NCBI GenBank assembly: GCA_030770535.1
Contig: JASVEC010000070.1
Span: 37,839 to 101,838 of the forward strand
Direction of reading: 5' to 3'
Length of the DNA: 64,000 bases
DNA from: Batkoa obscura
Lineage: Eukaryota; Entomophthoromycota; Entomophthoromycetes; Entomophthorales; Batkoaceae
In this document: positions 1 through 11,123 of the stretch, piece by piece
Numbering within the stretch: the first letter of the stretch is position 1
Layout: every line of letters starts with the position of its first letter
The notes under the pieces: generated by a model
Told to the model about the DNA's origin: nothing
Seen by the model: only the letters and a program-made list of their open reading frames with translations
Databases searched by the model: none
Program-made: the position numbers and the translations under genes

Positions 1-1610
1 GTAAAACAAATAATAATAAAAATTATTTTTAAAATTATTGTCACACTCACTTATATAAACTAAATAGATATTATACTATTTAAATAATTGTAAAGCACAT
101 TGAATTAGTCAATATGTTGTATCACTTGATGTTTCTTGTAGAAGTAATTGAAGAGTTAATGTCGTATTTAATTGATAGGAAAGTAGATAAGCTTTTAGAT
201 AAGAAGGCATATCCATAAGGTTGACATTTTAATTTTATCACATCATATCTTTTAACATTTTGAACTCTTGGTTTAAACCGACAAGTAAGTTTATTAGTAT
301 AAAAGAATAATTAAAATTGAAAAATAGTATTTGGAGAGGGTCTCTTAACTTTAATGTTAGAGTTGAGGCCTTTATTCTGCTACCTTTTAAATATTATATT
401 ATTAATTAGCTTATATGCTTAAATCCATTGAATGTACATAACAGAACCATCTTTTTTTCATCCGCTATTTTAATAAACTATCCGCTTTATATAGGCGGAG
501 CTGGACTAAATTTATAAAAAATATCTAGCTATTATTTGTGTTTCATTTAAAATCTTTAAAAAGTGTAATTTAAAGCTTAGATTATTTTACGATACCCTTA
601 AACTTTATAGATGTTAGATTATCTTTTGGCCCTTTTGTCCTTGCTCAAATTAATATTGAAATATTGGGCAGAAGCATTTGGATTAATAAAATTACAAGCT
701 AAAATTTAGAAAACTAAATTAGCTATCACAGGAATTTCATCAGTATGTATTTTGTACTGAGTTGCTTATATTAAAATATCTATTAGACAAAATATTGACC
801 AGTCGATAGTTTACAAAAACAGAAGCAAAAAACTTGGTATTAAGTAAGAACAATTTAATAATAAAGTATAGAAAAATAAGCTCATATTTTAAAATAACAA
901 TCTAAAGTAATATACAAAGGTAATATCACTTTATTGCTTAAGTCCAAAAGAATCAGTTGTATTATCTAGAATCAATCAATTAAAATTGAATAGCAATAGT
1001 TTATTATTTTTAATTTATTGAAACAGATTAAGAGAATAACTTTTTATTAATAAAATAATATACATTACTATTTATAGTTTTTAATCATGTTATACTCCTA
1101 TCTATGATATAAATAGACTCTATTATTTTTCATAAATAGGATTAGTGCCAACAATAGTAAGCTCTTGGCCATGATGGATAGACCAATCAATTCGAAGGAC
1201 AAGAGATATAGTATTCCACCCCATCAGAATTATCTCATGAATAATATTTAAGCAAACTGTTTTAAAATTTTCAACAATAAGTTATAAAAAATAAACAAAA
1301 TGTAAAAATTGGCAGTATAAATTGAAACAATTCTGATTAAAACTAGAGTCATTTCTGCTAAAAAGTTTAACTTTGTTTATTTTTTTATAATTATTATTAG
1401 ATAATTCTATTACAGTGTTCAATTTTTTTTAGTTAATATATTAGATTGAAAAGTATTTATTTAGTTTAATTAAGCCCATTTAATCTTATTAAAAATTTAT
1501 CTTAAAGAAGAGTGATTTGAATCCACCAATAAAACTCAAGTAATTCCAGCAATTATAAAAAGAAATTAACAGTTTAAGCCACCATTTTTTATAATTAAAA
1601 ATATTTATTT
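1..1610. other. Gene-free AT-rich flank
   Basis: No open frame longer than a few dozen codons, tRNA-like fold or copy of the local MITE was seen. It forms the upstream region of the TMCO4-like gene that begins at 1611. A short frame near 1171-1250 is not supported by splice sites or by any recognisable similarity. Confidence 0.5.
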
Positions 1611-4228
1611 ATGTCGGACGGATTTCAAGAAGTAACAATCAGTGAAAGTGGAAATGAAGATGGATTAAATGAAGTTAAAAGAGATCCAAGTATAAGGAGT
1701 ACTAGTACCATTTCAAGGAACTCATACATTGACTTTAATCATCATGTACCAAATACTACTACTCTTTCACACACCGATTATGACAATGGTTTATCCATTC
1801 AAAGTGATGTAACTTTAATTGGTGAATTACCTGTATTTTCTCCAGCTACCTCCACATTACCAACTATTATGGTCAAAGAAGAAAATAACGAAGAGGAAGA
1901 AGTGGATTTTCAATTAAATCTAATGAATATTGATGAAGGATTAAATTTAACAGATAATATGGATAATCTATCAAATAGAAATAAACATATAGAAGCAACT
2001 AAAGATATATTTACAGATGAAGAAAAATTTGCTTATGTAGCTTTATGTAGAGTATTGTTAACGCAACAAACTAGTAAATATCCCTTCAAAATTAAAGAGT
2101 ATGCTTCAGCTAATGCAAGTTATACTGTTTTTGCAAAAAAAATAATGAAAAAATTATATAATCATATGGCTGTTAGTGAAGAAGGTAAACCATTGTTTTT
2201 TTTATTTGAATTAAATTTTAATTTTTGTAGAACAAGTGATGATTGATAAATTATGTAGTCATGGAGTTATACCGTCCGATTTAAGTAAAACAATCCTATC
2301 AAATTGTACTACAAAAGAAGCAAGATTGAATAAAGCAACTATTGAAAAATTAAATGAGACTAATCAAATTGATGTACCAAAAGGATCACAAACATTAAAA
2401 ATAGATATAAGATGGACCATCATATTAGATTTATTTTTGTTATTAACAAATGAAGATATTTATGATTCAAGATCAAGGACATTGTTAAAAGCAATGGCAG
2501 AAGAAATTAAATTGGATTGGTTTGATGTCATTGATTTAGAAAAAAGAGTAGCGGAACAATTTCAAATTAATGAAGTAGCGGAAGCATTAACTCATACTTC
2601 TGAAACAAAAGCAAGGAAAAAGACTAATTTAAAATCAAGGTTGTTATTAATAGGTGTAGCTACTGTTGGTGGTAGTGTGATTATTGGTTTGTCAGCTGGT
2701 TTATTAGCGCCCGTAATTGCAACCGGTGTCGGAGCTGCTTTTACTGGTTTGGGTTTAGCTGGTACATCGACTTTTTTTGCAGGTGCTGGTGGTACGGCAT
2801 TAATTGCCACTGGAGGTGTTGTTGCTGGTGGAAGTAAGTTAAAGTAAAATCAAGTATACATATTGATTAATTAAATTTATAGCCATTGCTGGTCAAAAAA
2901 TGGAAAAAAGAACAAGAGGAGTGAATATATTTGAATTTTTACCTATTTATGATAACAAAAGATCAAGTGTATTATTAAGTATAACAGGATGGCTTCCAGG
3001 TAAAGGAGAAGATGTAACAAAACCATTTAGCATGGTAGATAGTCGAATTGGTGATCATTTTTCATTATTATGGGAACCAGAAGCTTTAAAACACCTTGGT
3101 AATTCATTAAAACTATTAGCAGGTGAAGTGTTATCATTTGCTGCTCAAGAAATTTTAAAGCATACATTGTTAAGTGCCCTTTTAGCTGCATTAGCAGTTC
3201 CAATGGCACTTAGTAAATTAGGTTATTTAGTTGATAATCCTTGGTCTAATGGTTTAGTATTAGCTGAAAAAGCAGGCCTAGTTTTAGCGGATATATTATT
3301 AAACCATGCACAAGGTCATCGTCCAGTTTCATTGGTTGGATTTTCTCTTGGCGCACGCGTCATCTTTTATTGTTTGTTGGAGTTAAGTCGATTAAAAGCA
3401 TTTGGTATTGTTGAAAATGTTTATATATTTGGAGCGCCAATTACTGCTTCCCAAAAACAATGGAAAGAAAGTGCCTCTGTTGTTTCTGGACGATTCGTTA
3501 ATGGGCATGTGAAAAGTGATTGGATCTTAGGTTTCTTATATCGAGCTGCCTCCACTAGTTTTTCAATTGCTGGACTTAACCCAGTACAAAATGTAGAAGG
3601 GGTAGAAAACGTAGATGTTACTCATTTAGTGTCAGGTCATTTAGCCTATCGTCATATGATGCCAACATTAATGAAAGAAGTTGGTATACCAGTTACCAGC
3701 GAAACATTTGAAGATGAAGATGAAGAAAATACAAATGAGCCTTCAGAATTGGAAGTATCAGATAATCTTGAAGCTATTATCAAAGGTCAAGTACCTAACC
3801 CAGCAGCTGCATCTGCAGCAAATCCTAAACCCAAATCTGGAACTCGTAATAAATCATGGTATGATACATCAGTATTTAATAAACTTAGATGGACAGGAAA
3901 AAGTAGTCAACCAAAAGATGAAATTAAACAAGTAAATAAAAACGACAATAAAGGAGAATTGAAAGTGGATCCTTATCAAATTCCTAAAGCTAAATCGCCA
4001 TCCATGATGCAAAAAGCAAAATCTGTTAACATATCTAATCATGGTAAACATTCATTATCGACACAAAATGTGGAAAATTCATTACCTCTATATTCTAAAA
4101 AGGATCCCTTGATATTAAGATCGGATAGTGAACCTAGTTCCTATTCATTAGATTCTAAAGAGGGAGGATTTGATTGTGCCGAAATGTTAAAGCATCCCGA
4201 TTTTGCTAGACCAAAATATCGCCGTTAA
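1611..4228 (+). CDS. TMCO4/Mil1-like (DUF726) membrane alpha/beta-hydrolase family protein
   Basis: Three exons (1611-2184, 2231-2833, 2883-4228) join in frame to 840 residues; both introns are under 50 bases. The first ~190 residues are acidic and low in complexity. Exon 2 ends in a strongly hydrophobic, Gly/Ala-rich stretch typical of the TMCO4 membrane segments, and runs across the junction into KRTRGVNIFEFLP, a hallmark of this family. Exon 3 holds the lipase-like nucleophile elbow GFSLGAR (about residues 540-546 of the joined protein) in VSLVGFSLGARVI. The C-terminal ~170 residues are Lys/Ser-rich and probably disordered. The yeast relative Mil1 is linked to clathrin/AP-1 trafficking; catalytic activity is unproven for the family. 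The gene converges on the F-box-like gene at 4494. Family assignment is firm; the exact cellular role is not. Confidence 0.88.
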
Positions 4229-4493
4229 TTTTTAAAGTTTTATTTTGTTAATTACCTTTTCCTTATAGTACTGTAAAACTAACTATTGAATTTATTTATA
4301 AAATTATATACTATTTTATCTACCATTACATGTTTTTTCAAGATTTTTTTCGATAAAGTTATATTTCAAAACATTTATAGTTTATTTTTAACAACAATAG
4401 GAGAGAGATGAACCTTCATTCATGATTCTAGTAAATAAAGCCGTAAATTAACCTTCGAAGGTAACAATACATGGTTTTAATTCTTTAATAATA

Positions 4494-5879
4494 TTATTCT
4501 AAGATATCCAAAATAATGTTCACATGACTAAAATAAGAAAGTAGAGTATTATACTTTGATGAACTGTTATTTATAGATTTTCTATCAATTTGGATTATAA
4601 ATGGCTCTTTTTTATAATATACGCTGAATAACACGTTTTCCCCAGGGTTCCATTTTCCATCTAAAAATTTAACTACTCTAATGCCATTTAGAAAAAATAA
4701 AATGATAGATAAGGTATTAGATGGAATGTAGCATTGGTTAAAAGTGACCTTTCTAATTGAATTAGAGTGTATAAAGTTTTGAATATTTTCAAATAGTGCT
4801 CTCAGATCCTTTACTTTAAGATCCTTCTTGTCATCAGCAATGTAATAATATGAATTAAATTTGTGGTTTATAAGGTTTAAATCGTGAATAGTTAATACTT
4901 GAAGATTTCGTAAGCATAAAATGGCCCTGAATGTGGATTCAAAAGCAATTGTTCCACTAATACAAATTTCTCTTAAACATAAAACATTGAAAAGTGACTT
5001 TATGTTAGACATTGAGCTAGTGAAACCAAAAGATTGAATAGTTGGATGTGTCGACTTTATTGTGTCTTGATAAATAAAGTCATCAATATCTATAAATACA
5101 TGCTTTATTTTAGAGATATCACCTAAGTATCTTAAAGGAACCTTTTTTACTGGGATGCCTGTTACCCTTAATATTTCAAGTGAATGAAAATTCGAAGTAT
5201 CATTAAAATTTGAGTGTATAGAAAATCTACTGGATATAACTATTAGCTTCTTTAATTGTACGAATAGCACTTTTAGTTTTCCGAGGGCGGTTAAATTAAC
5301 TGCATTACATTTAATTTCCAATGTTGTGAGTTTCTCTGGATCAAGTAAGCTAACAAGAAAATCTAATTCTAATAAACCTTTAATAGTTACTGTTACTTTT
5401 TTAGCCTGATGTAGTAAATTAATATGCTTTAATAAGATAGATTTATAATTATACTCAGTAGCTAAAATTATATTTTTTATGTAAGGCAGTTTATGTGGTA
5501 TTAACTTATCTAATGTATCTATGTTGGTTAATTTTGTATAATCGATATTTAATATTACAATGTTAGGACATAGCGATAAATATTTTAATTGAAAACTTGT
5601 TAGCCTTAGATACTGTATATTGTTTCTGTACTTTTTGTAAAAGGAAAACTGAATATATGAGTATCTGCTATGCTTTTTACATAATGGATATTCAATACAT
5701 GGATAATATGGTAGATCTAAATAGATAGAATAACATAAATGGCTGAAAATAAGTTGGTTGATTTGTTTAAATAGTGCTTTGTTTAAAAACCTTAAATCAT
5801 ATAAAACATCTGGTGATAGGAAATCAAAAATAGTATCAGCCACAATGTCGGGTAAGTTATCTAGTTTTAAAGTAGTCAT
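4494..5879 (-). CDS. F-box-like leucine-rich protein (family 1)
   Basis: A single open exon of 461 residues. Residues 5-45 (LDNLPDIVADTIFDFLSPD, then LRFLNKALF) have the spacing and hydrophobic pattern of an F-box. The rest is an irregular series of Leu/Ile-rich units such as LPYIKNIILA and LEILRVTGIP, like the degenerate leucine-rich repeats of F-box/LRR proteins. F-box proteins bind Skp1 and present substrates to SCF ubiquitin ligases; that role is inferred here. Three decayed relatives lie at 46431-46607, 60560-61870 and 62660-63622, and two more distant intact relatives at 22985 and 53897. No intron is evident. An alternative is an LRR protein without SCF function, since the F-box match is weak. 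Confidence 0.75.
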   Translation of the reverse strand: MTTLKLDNLPDIVADTIFDFLSPDVLYDLRFLNKALFKQINQLIFSHLCYSIYLDLPYYPCIEYPLCKKHSRYSYIQFSFYKKYRNNIQYLRLTSFQLKYLSLCPNIVILNIDYTKLTNIDTLDKLIPHKLPYIKNIILATEYNYKSILLKHINLLHQAKKVTVTIKGLLELDFLVSLLDPEKLTTLEIKCNAVNLTALGKLKVLFVQLKKLIVISSRFSIHSNFNDTSNFHSLEILRVTGIPVKKVPLRYLGDISKIKHVFIDIDDFIYQDTIKSTHPTIQSFGFTSSMSNIKSLFNVLCLREICISGTIAFESTFRAILCLRNLQVLTIHDLNLINHKFNSYYYIADDKKDLKVKDLRALFENIQNFIHSNSIRKVTFNQCYIPSNTLSIILFFLNGIRVVKFLDGKWNPGENVLFSVYYKKEPFIIQIDRKSINNSSSKYNTLLSYFSHVNIILDILE

Positions 5880-6014
5880 TTCAAGTTTAAAAAAAGCAAG
5901 AAATTATTAATTCTTCACTTTATTTATACTTTGTGATAATATAATTAAGTAGAATATTGGTTCATTATTTAATCACTTTTATTTACTTTATGATTATTTA
6001 TCCTATATAAAAGC

Positions 6015-6055
6015 ACTCATTAGTTACTCATTAGTTACTCATTAGTTACTCATTT
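6015..6055. repeat. 11-bp tandem repeat
   Basis: The unit ACTCATTAGTT is repeated about 3.7 times without mismatch, upstream of the divergently placed F-box-like gene. It is a simple minisatellite. Confidence 0.9.
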
Positions 6056-6181
6056 TATAAATTAATCAAGTTAAAGTTATTTATATGTTAATAAGTGCAT
6101 TTAATCAATTATCAATAGATATTTTAAGCTTTTACAATTTTTACTTGCTCAATATTTCTTTGAAAGTGCTTAAAAAAATAA

Positions 6182-6293
6182 ATGGAGATATTTTTTTGAT
6201 TTCATTACTTTTTCCATCTTTTAAGCACTATTTGAGCGGAAAATTTATTGGTAAAATCCTTAAACCCTTAAATACATCCCTAAATGGTGCATC
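6182..6293 (+). mobile_element. MITE copy 1 (ATATGGGGATGT family)
   Basis: A diverged copy of the local family. The family consensus is about 105 bases with terminal inverted repeats ATATGGGGATGT / ACATCCCCATAT, then GATTTCATTA, TTTTCCATCTTTTAAGCGC and TATTTGAGCGGAAAAATT, ending AGTAAAATTCTTAAAC. It has no coding capacity of its own. An apparent 84-codon frame at 6085-6339 mainly reads through it. 'Plus' orientation here means the end beginning GGGGATGTTTTTTTTGATTTC comes first. Confidence 0.85.
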
Positions 6294-6873
6294 AAATAGC
6301 CTTTTGTATTGGCGGTGTGATATCATTTTGTTAATCTAAAATACTTTTCACTTCAATGTTTTTTATATTTAAAAAAGAGTCATAAGCAAGTACTCAAAGT
6401 TACTAAAATAAATATTTTTCAGCAAACACATAATAATAATAGCTTTTTGTATTTTGCCTTTATGGTAATAAATAATACGCTTTTAGTATATTTGACTTTT
6501 CAAGGAAGCAAGATGCTGCTTGATGTCTTTTGAAGAGGTAGATGAAATTGCAATATCATATCAACAAAGATCAAGTTTCAAAAGCTTATAAATTAAATTA
6601 TCAAGGCTCTATTACTATCAAGTTTGGACATTTATTTAAGTATATTTATTAACGCTTTGCTGGGTTGTTAATATCTTAACAAGGGATGTGAGGCCATTGA
6701 CATGTTTACTTAATAATACTAAATAATTAAAAGAATATTACCAATGAAATCTAATAACTAGGAGGAATTTGTTGAGCATAGTTGGATACTGAATCAACTC
6801 TAAGTTGGTTACCACGACGATAATAGGAGGGTTAGCTACCAAAATTATATTTGAGTGATGTATCTTTATTATC

Positions 6874-6978
6874 ATATGGCGATGTTTTTTTTGGCTTCAT
6901 TACTTTTTCCATCTTTTAAGCGCTATTTGAATGGAAAATTGTTAGTAAACTCTTAAATACAGAAATACATCCCCATAT
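6874..6978 (+). mobile_element. MITE copy 2
   Basis: Near-complete copy inserted in the second exon of the SPRY pseudogene. Aligning the flanks with the intact gene shows the host sequence resuming directly after the element, at an AT/TA-rich target. Confidence 0.92.
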
Positions 6979-7167
6979 ATATGGGATATATTACATTTGA
7001 TTGAAATTTGTAATAGCGTAAGTCACCACTACTATATGTAAACGTTACTTTACTCAATCTTAAGTCGTAAAAGCAGTCTATAATATTGCCTTTTTTAATG
7101 TATGGATAAAGTATTTGGATATTGTCTTTTATTAGTATTTATACCATAAATTTATTATTTAAATAGT

Positions 7168-7274
7168 ATATGAGGGTATGTTTTTTATTTAAGACTTTTC
7201 CTAACAATCTTTCCACCCCAAATAACATTTAAAAAACGGAAAAGTAATGAAATCAAAAAAGACTTCCGCATATG
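7168..7274 (-). mobile_element. MITE copy 3
   Basis: Diverged reverse-orientation copy with worn termini (TATGAGGGTATG... CTTCCGCATATG). It is inserted at the TATATG site near the 5' end of the SPRY pseudogene's second exon. Confidence 0.85.
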
Positions 7275-7313
7275 TGTCTTTATCGAAAGTCATTAAATTT
7301 AATAGCTATTATT

Positions 7314-7418
7314 ATATGGGGATGTATTTTTGTGTTTAAGAATTTTACTAACAAATTTTCCGCTCAAATAGCGCTTAAAAATGGAAAAAATAATGAAGTT
7401 AAAACACTCCCACATATA
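7314..7418 (-). mobile_element. MITE copy 4
   Basis: Reverse-orientation copy with a good left TIR (ATATGGGGATGT). It sits in or beside the intron of the SPRY pseudogene, 40 bases from copy 3. Confidence 0.9.
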
Positions 7419-7689
7419 TTAATTACTATGAATTTTGAAACCACTTTTATTAGTATATCCGACTAAAACCTCAAATTTGTTATCAGAATCTAATATTTCA
7501 ATCTCATAATACATTGATTACAAATTTAATGTTTGATAGTCTGCTTGTACTACACAGTTATTATTGAGATATATACAATTGCTCTCTTTTTCCACAATTT
7601 TATCTCCTTCTCCAGCATTTGCTTTAAATTTGTTCATACTGATATGTGAGATATGCTATACCCTTATTTCGTTTTGAGATGACAATCAA

Positions 7690-8450
7690 TATAAAGTTAT
7701 TAAGAAACATTTTTAAGTTAAAATTTTTCAATGATATTTTGACGCTTTTTATAGACTTTTCTTTATTGATTATTTTTTAGATTCTTGAATGAGGTACTAA
7801 ACTTGCAAGTTCTTATCAAATTACAATCGAATTTTTCCATTAAAGAACTATTACTATTGCTACCTTTTTTCAAGACAATTAGCAAGTTGTTATGTTTTAA
7901 AACAAATATTTTAAGCTTTAAAATACAACTTGAATGTTGATGGGATAATTTTCACCAATTAAAGCGGATTTTTTTACATTAAAAAACTTTAAAAAGCTAG
8001 TAATTTTAAATTAATTTCAAATTAAAACACTATGTTTATTTTAGTAATATAAATTTAATATAATATTAGTTTTAACACTACTATTAATTTTTGGTTTGAT
8101 TTAAGTCTAAGTATAAAATTTAATATATTTAATATAATATTTGTTTTAAGTTTTTGGAGTATCTTTAAAATTGATATTAAATAAACAAAATTTATAAAAT
8201 CACAAAACTTTTAATAATTTAAAAATGTTAAAAATAGCAAAAAAAATTGCATAAATCAAAATAATTATATAATAAGTTAGCTTTTCTATGATAATAATAT
8301 ACAATATTTAAAAATAGTACTTGATTAATTATTTTAATACTATGATTTAATATTGTAGTATTGGATATTAATTATAAAAAATTCAATAACATAAATATAT
8401 AATAAATAATTTAGCAATATTTGAATTTCTATATTCAAAAAGTATTATAT
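7690..8450. other. Gene-free AT-rich spacer
   Basis: Long A/T runs, and no open frame, splice-linked exons or RNA-like structure recognised. Confidence 0.5.
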
Positions 8451-8558
8451 TATATGGGGATGTGTTTTTATGTTTCAGAATTTTACCAATAACCTTTCTG
8501 CTCAAGTAGTGCTTAAAAAATGGAAAAAGTAGTAAAACCAAAAAAAATATTCCTCTAT
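8451..8558 (-). mobile_element. MITE copy 5
   Basis: Reverse-orientation copy with an intact left TIR and a worn right end (TATTCCTCTATA). It lies downstream of the MFS gene. Confidence 0.88.
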
Positions 8559-8617
8559 AATTTTTAGAGCTTTTTAACTAAAAACATTTATTAAAATCCA
8601 TCAAACATAATAAATAA

Positions 8618-8719
8618 ATGGGGATGTTTTTTGGCTTCATTGTTTTTCCCATCTTTTAAGCACTATTTGAGTGAAAAAATTGTTAGTAAAATTCTTAGAC
8701 ATAAAAATATGTCCCCAAA
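8618..8719 (+). mobile_element. MITE copy 6
   Basis: Forward copy from ATGGGGATG to TGTCCCCAAAT, 60 bases from copy 5 and about 80 bases past the end of the MFS gene. Confidence 0.88.
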
Positions 8720-8799
8720 TAGTAAATCATTTTGAATAATAATATTTAATAGTATTATTATCCTAATAGCTAAATCCATTCAATGACTTTACAAAAAAT

Positions 8800-10045
8800 T
8801 TATGATTCATTAGAATTCTCAGCTACTTTTTCAGCTTCTGTATGATTTTGGAGTGGAATATCTTCACAAGCTAAGGTACATATTAAACTAATCACGCAAA
8901 AAGGAATCATAGAAAGGAAAAGGGTACGAAAGGCATCAAGATAAGAAACAGTTACTTGTTTTTGAATTGTAGAAGATAAAGTATCCAATTATTAAGTTGA
9001 CTCAAAAGTTGAGTAATCTAAAAAAAATTAATAACTATATAGAATGAAATCGAAATATTAAATTTACATTTTCCTCAGGGAGATTATGTTTTAAAGAATT
9101 AAATAAAACGTTATTGTAAATGGAACCGACAATAGCTAAACCAAAAACACCTCCAAGAGTTTGTGCAGATGCGATAAAAGAAGTGATCATAGCAGCGTCC
9201 GAAGCATTCACTGCTAACTGAGCACAAGTTAAAGTTAATTGAATATTAAAACCAATACCTGCTCCAATTAAAACAGGAAAAACAAAGAGTTCAGCTTGAG
9301 TAATATCCTTTCTTAATAGAGCCATTAAAGAAATACCAATTAAAAGAATAACTGAACCAGAGCGCATGATAGGTCGATAAGTACGAAATTGTTGAGCAAG
9401 TAAACCCGAAGCTACCGAACATAAACATACTGCTAATAAAGGAGGAAAAGCATGTAAACCAGCATCAAATGCGGATTTCAATTGAACTCGTTGGTGATAC
9501 AATGGCCAATAATAAGTAGTTGAAAAAAAAGGTATACAATACATAAAGGCATTGATACTGGCTAATAATGAATTTCTCGTAAATAATCTTCCTGGAATGA
9601 CTGGTTCTTTAGCATAATATTTCTCAACAAATATAAAAGCAGTCAATAATACAAGACTAATAATTAAACATAATAGAACTTGAATTGAAGACCAACTGTA
9701 AGTTGTACCACCCCAATTTAACCCAAGAGTAAGTAATATAATTCCAACGACTAACAATATTGTACCTAAAAAATCAATACGTGGAATCGTATCTTTAAAT
9801 TTTGAATTATTTAACTTTAATTTAGGCAATGAAAATATAATGACTATTCCAGCTATTATTACAATAGGTATATTAATATAAAATACCCATCTCCAAGTTA
9901 AATAATCGGTTAATAAACCACCTAATAACGGGCCTGCTACATTAGCTAAAGCAAAGGTGGCACTTATTATACCTTGATAAAGACCCCTTTGTACCATAGG
10001 TACTACATCTATAATTAATAATTAATAAATTAAAAATTAAAAAGT

Positions 10046-10081
<36 letters not shown>

Positions 10082-10534
10082 AAAACTCATACCTGAAATT
10101 ACAATAAAAGCAAGAGAAAACAAACCACCAGCAGCTACCCCTGAGACAGCACGAAATACAATTAACATAATTATATTAATAGCTACTACACCACATCCAA
10201 TACTACCAATTAGAAATAAAGTCAAACAAAACAACAGGAGAGTTTTACGACCAAATAGATCTGAAAATTTTCCATAAATTGGTTGGAATGCCGTTTGTGT
10301 TAATAAATAAGAAGCTGCTATCCATGTTACTTCTCCATTTGAGCCAAAGTCATTCACTATGGAATTAATAGCATTAGCTACAATAGTTTCATCAATAGAG
10401 GCTAGAAAAATAGATAAAATTAAAGAAAACATAATGAAGGCGAGTTTTAGTCCGGTTGGTTGAATATTAGTTGAAGTTGAGTTGCTTTCTTCAATAAAAA
10501 AATTTTGAATATTAAGTTGAAAATCTAATATCAT
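8800..10534 (-). CDS. DHA2-type MFS transporter, with an apparent one-base frameshift
   Basis: Exon 1 is 10534-10093 and exon 2 is 10008-9068, joined by an 84-base intron. A further intron (donor at 9067) leads to the last exon, ending at 8800. Exon 1 carries the DHA2 motif SIDETIVANAI in TM1 and the MFS motif A GKFSDLFGRK. Exon 2 carries GPLLGGLLTDYLTWRWVFYINIP, written here only to name motif C and the TM5-6 loop. About 14 membrane segments are expected, and drug/H+ antiport is the usual role. The last exon, entered from the only good acceptor, needs one extra base near 8987-8990 to reach the frame encoding VTVSYLDAFRTLFLS, the expected last membrane segment. Either one base is missing from the sequence or the C-terminus is truncated. 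Confidence 0.83.
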
Positions 10535-10821
10535 TGTTATTGAATTACATTTTTAAATTGATACAAAATAATTGTTTTTTAGTTGCAATTGTACTAAAGT
10601 ATACGTCTAAATAATATGAATTTGATTAAATTAAGTCGAACTAATGCTAGTTAAGGTTGAAGTTAAGATTAAATAGTATTTTATTTTTTCTGAATTATTA
10701 TTATTTAGATTAAATTTTAATTTTAATTTTTTTAATAATAAAAAATTGCCATCTATAACTTTTCAACTTGATTTTTTTTGTCTTTATCTAATTATATAAA
10801 ATCAAAATTAAATTCTAATAG

Positions 10822-10922
10822 TATGGGGATGTATTTTTAGGTTCAAGAATTTTACCAACAACTTTTTTGCTCAAATAGCACTTAAAACATATATAAAGTG
10901 GTGAAGCCAAAAACCCCCATAT
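10822..10922 (-). mobile_element. MITE copy 7
   Basis: Reverse-orientation copy, TATGGGGATGTATTTT to ACCCCCATATG. It lies between the MFS and SPB4 genes, in an otherwise featureless spacer (10535-11123) that also carries an AAT microsatellite at 11000-11016. Confidence 0.9.
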
Positions 10923-11123
10923 GTTGAATAATTTAATAGAATCATCAAATCAAAACTAGCTTTTATAAATAATTAATCAGAAAACTTTATATCAATAAAT
11001 AATAATAATAATAATAAGTTTATTTTTTAAATCTATAATAGTTAACAATAATAATATCTTTTCTTTCTTTCTTCTCTCTTTTTAAGTTTGCAATGTTACT
11101 TTAGTTATTATAACTCAATTTCT

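Larger units (their letters stand above)
6751..7685 (-). pseudogene. Decayed SPRY/PPxY (Ssh4-like) gene with three MITE insertions
   Basis: Read on the minus strand, segments at 7423-7685, about 7060-7167, 6979-7060 and 6751-6873 match the exons of the intact genes at 47792 and 50109 in order. They include the segment around the ISEIRIEN-like motif and the C-terminal tail ending PPSY and a stop at 6751. MITEs occupy 6874-6978, 7168-7274 and 7314-7418; two lie in the second exon and the third close to the intron. Several substitutions and stops show it is dead. The retained PPSY tail indicates that the ancestor carried the PY motif too. Confidence 0.85.

Noticed and set aside
6085-6339. 84-codon plus-strand frame with SLLFPSFKHYLSGKFIGKIL
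   Set aside because: It reads through a MITE. The same peptide-like string occurs at 16902, 27726 and 49813 for the same reason. The interior is open by chance in one frame, many other copies break it, and no start or context is shared.
7272-7466. 64-codon plus-strand frame
   Set aside because: Overlaps MITE copies 3-4 and the antisense of the SPRY pseudogene.
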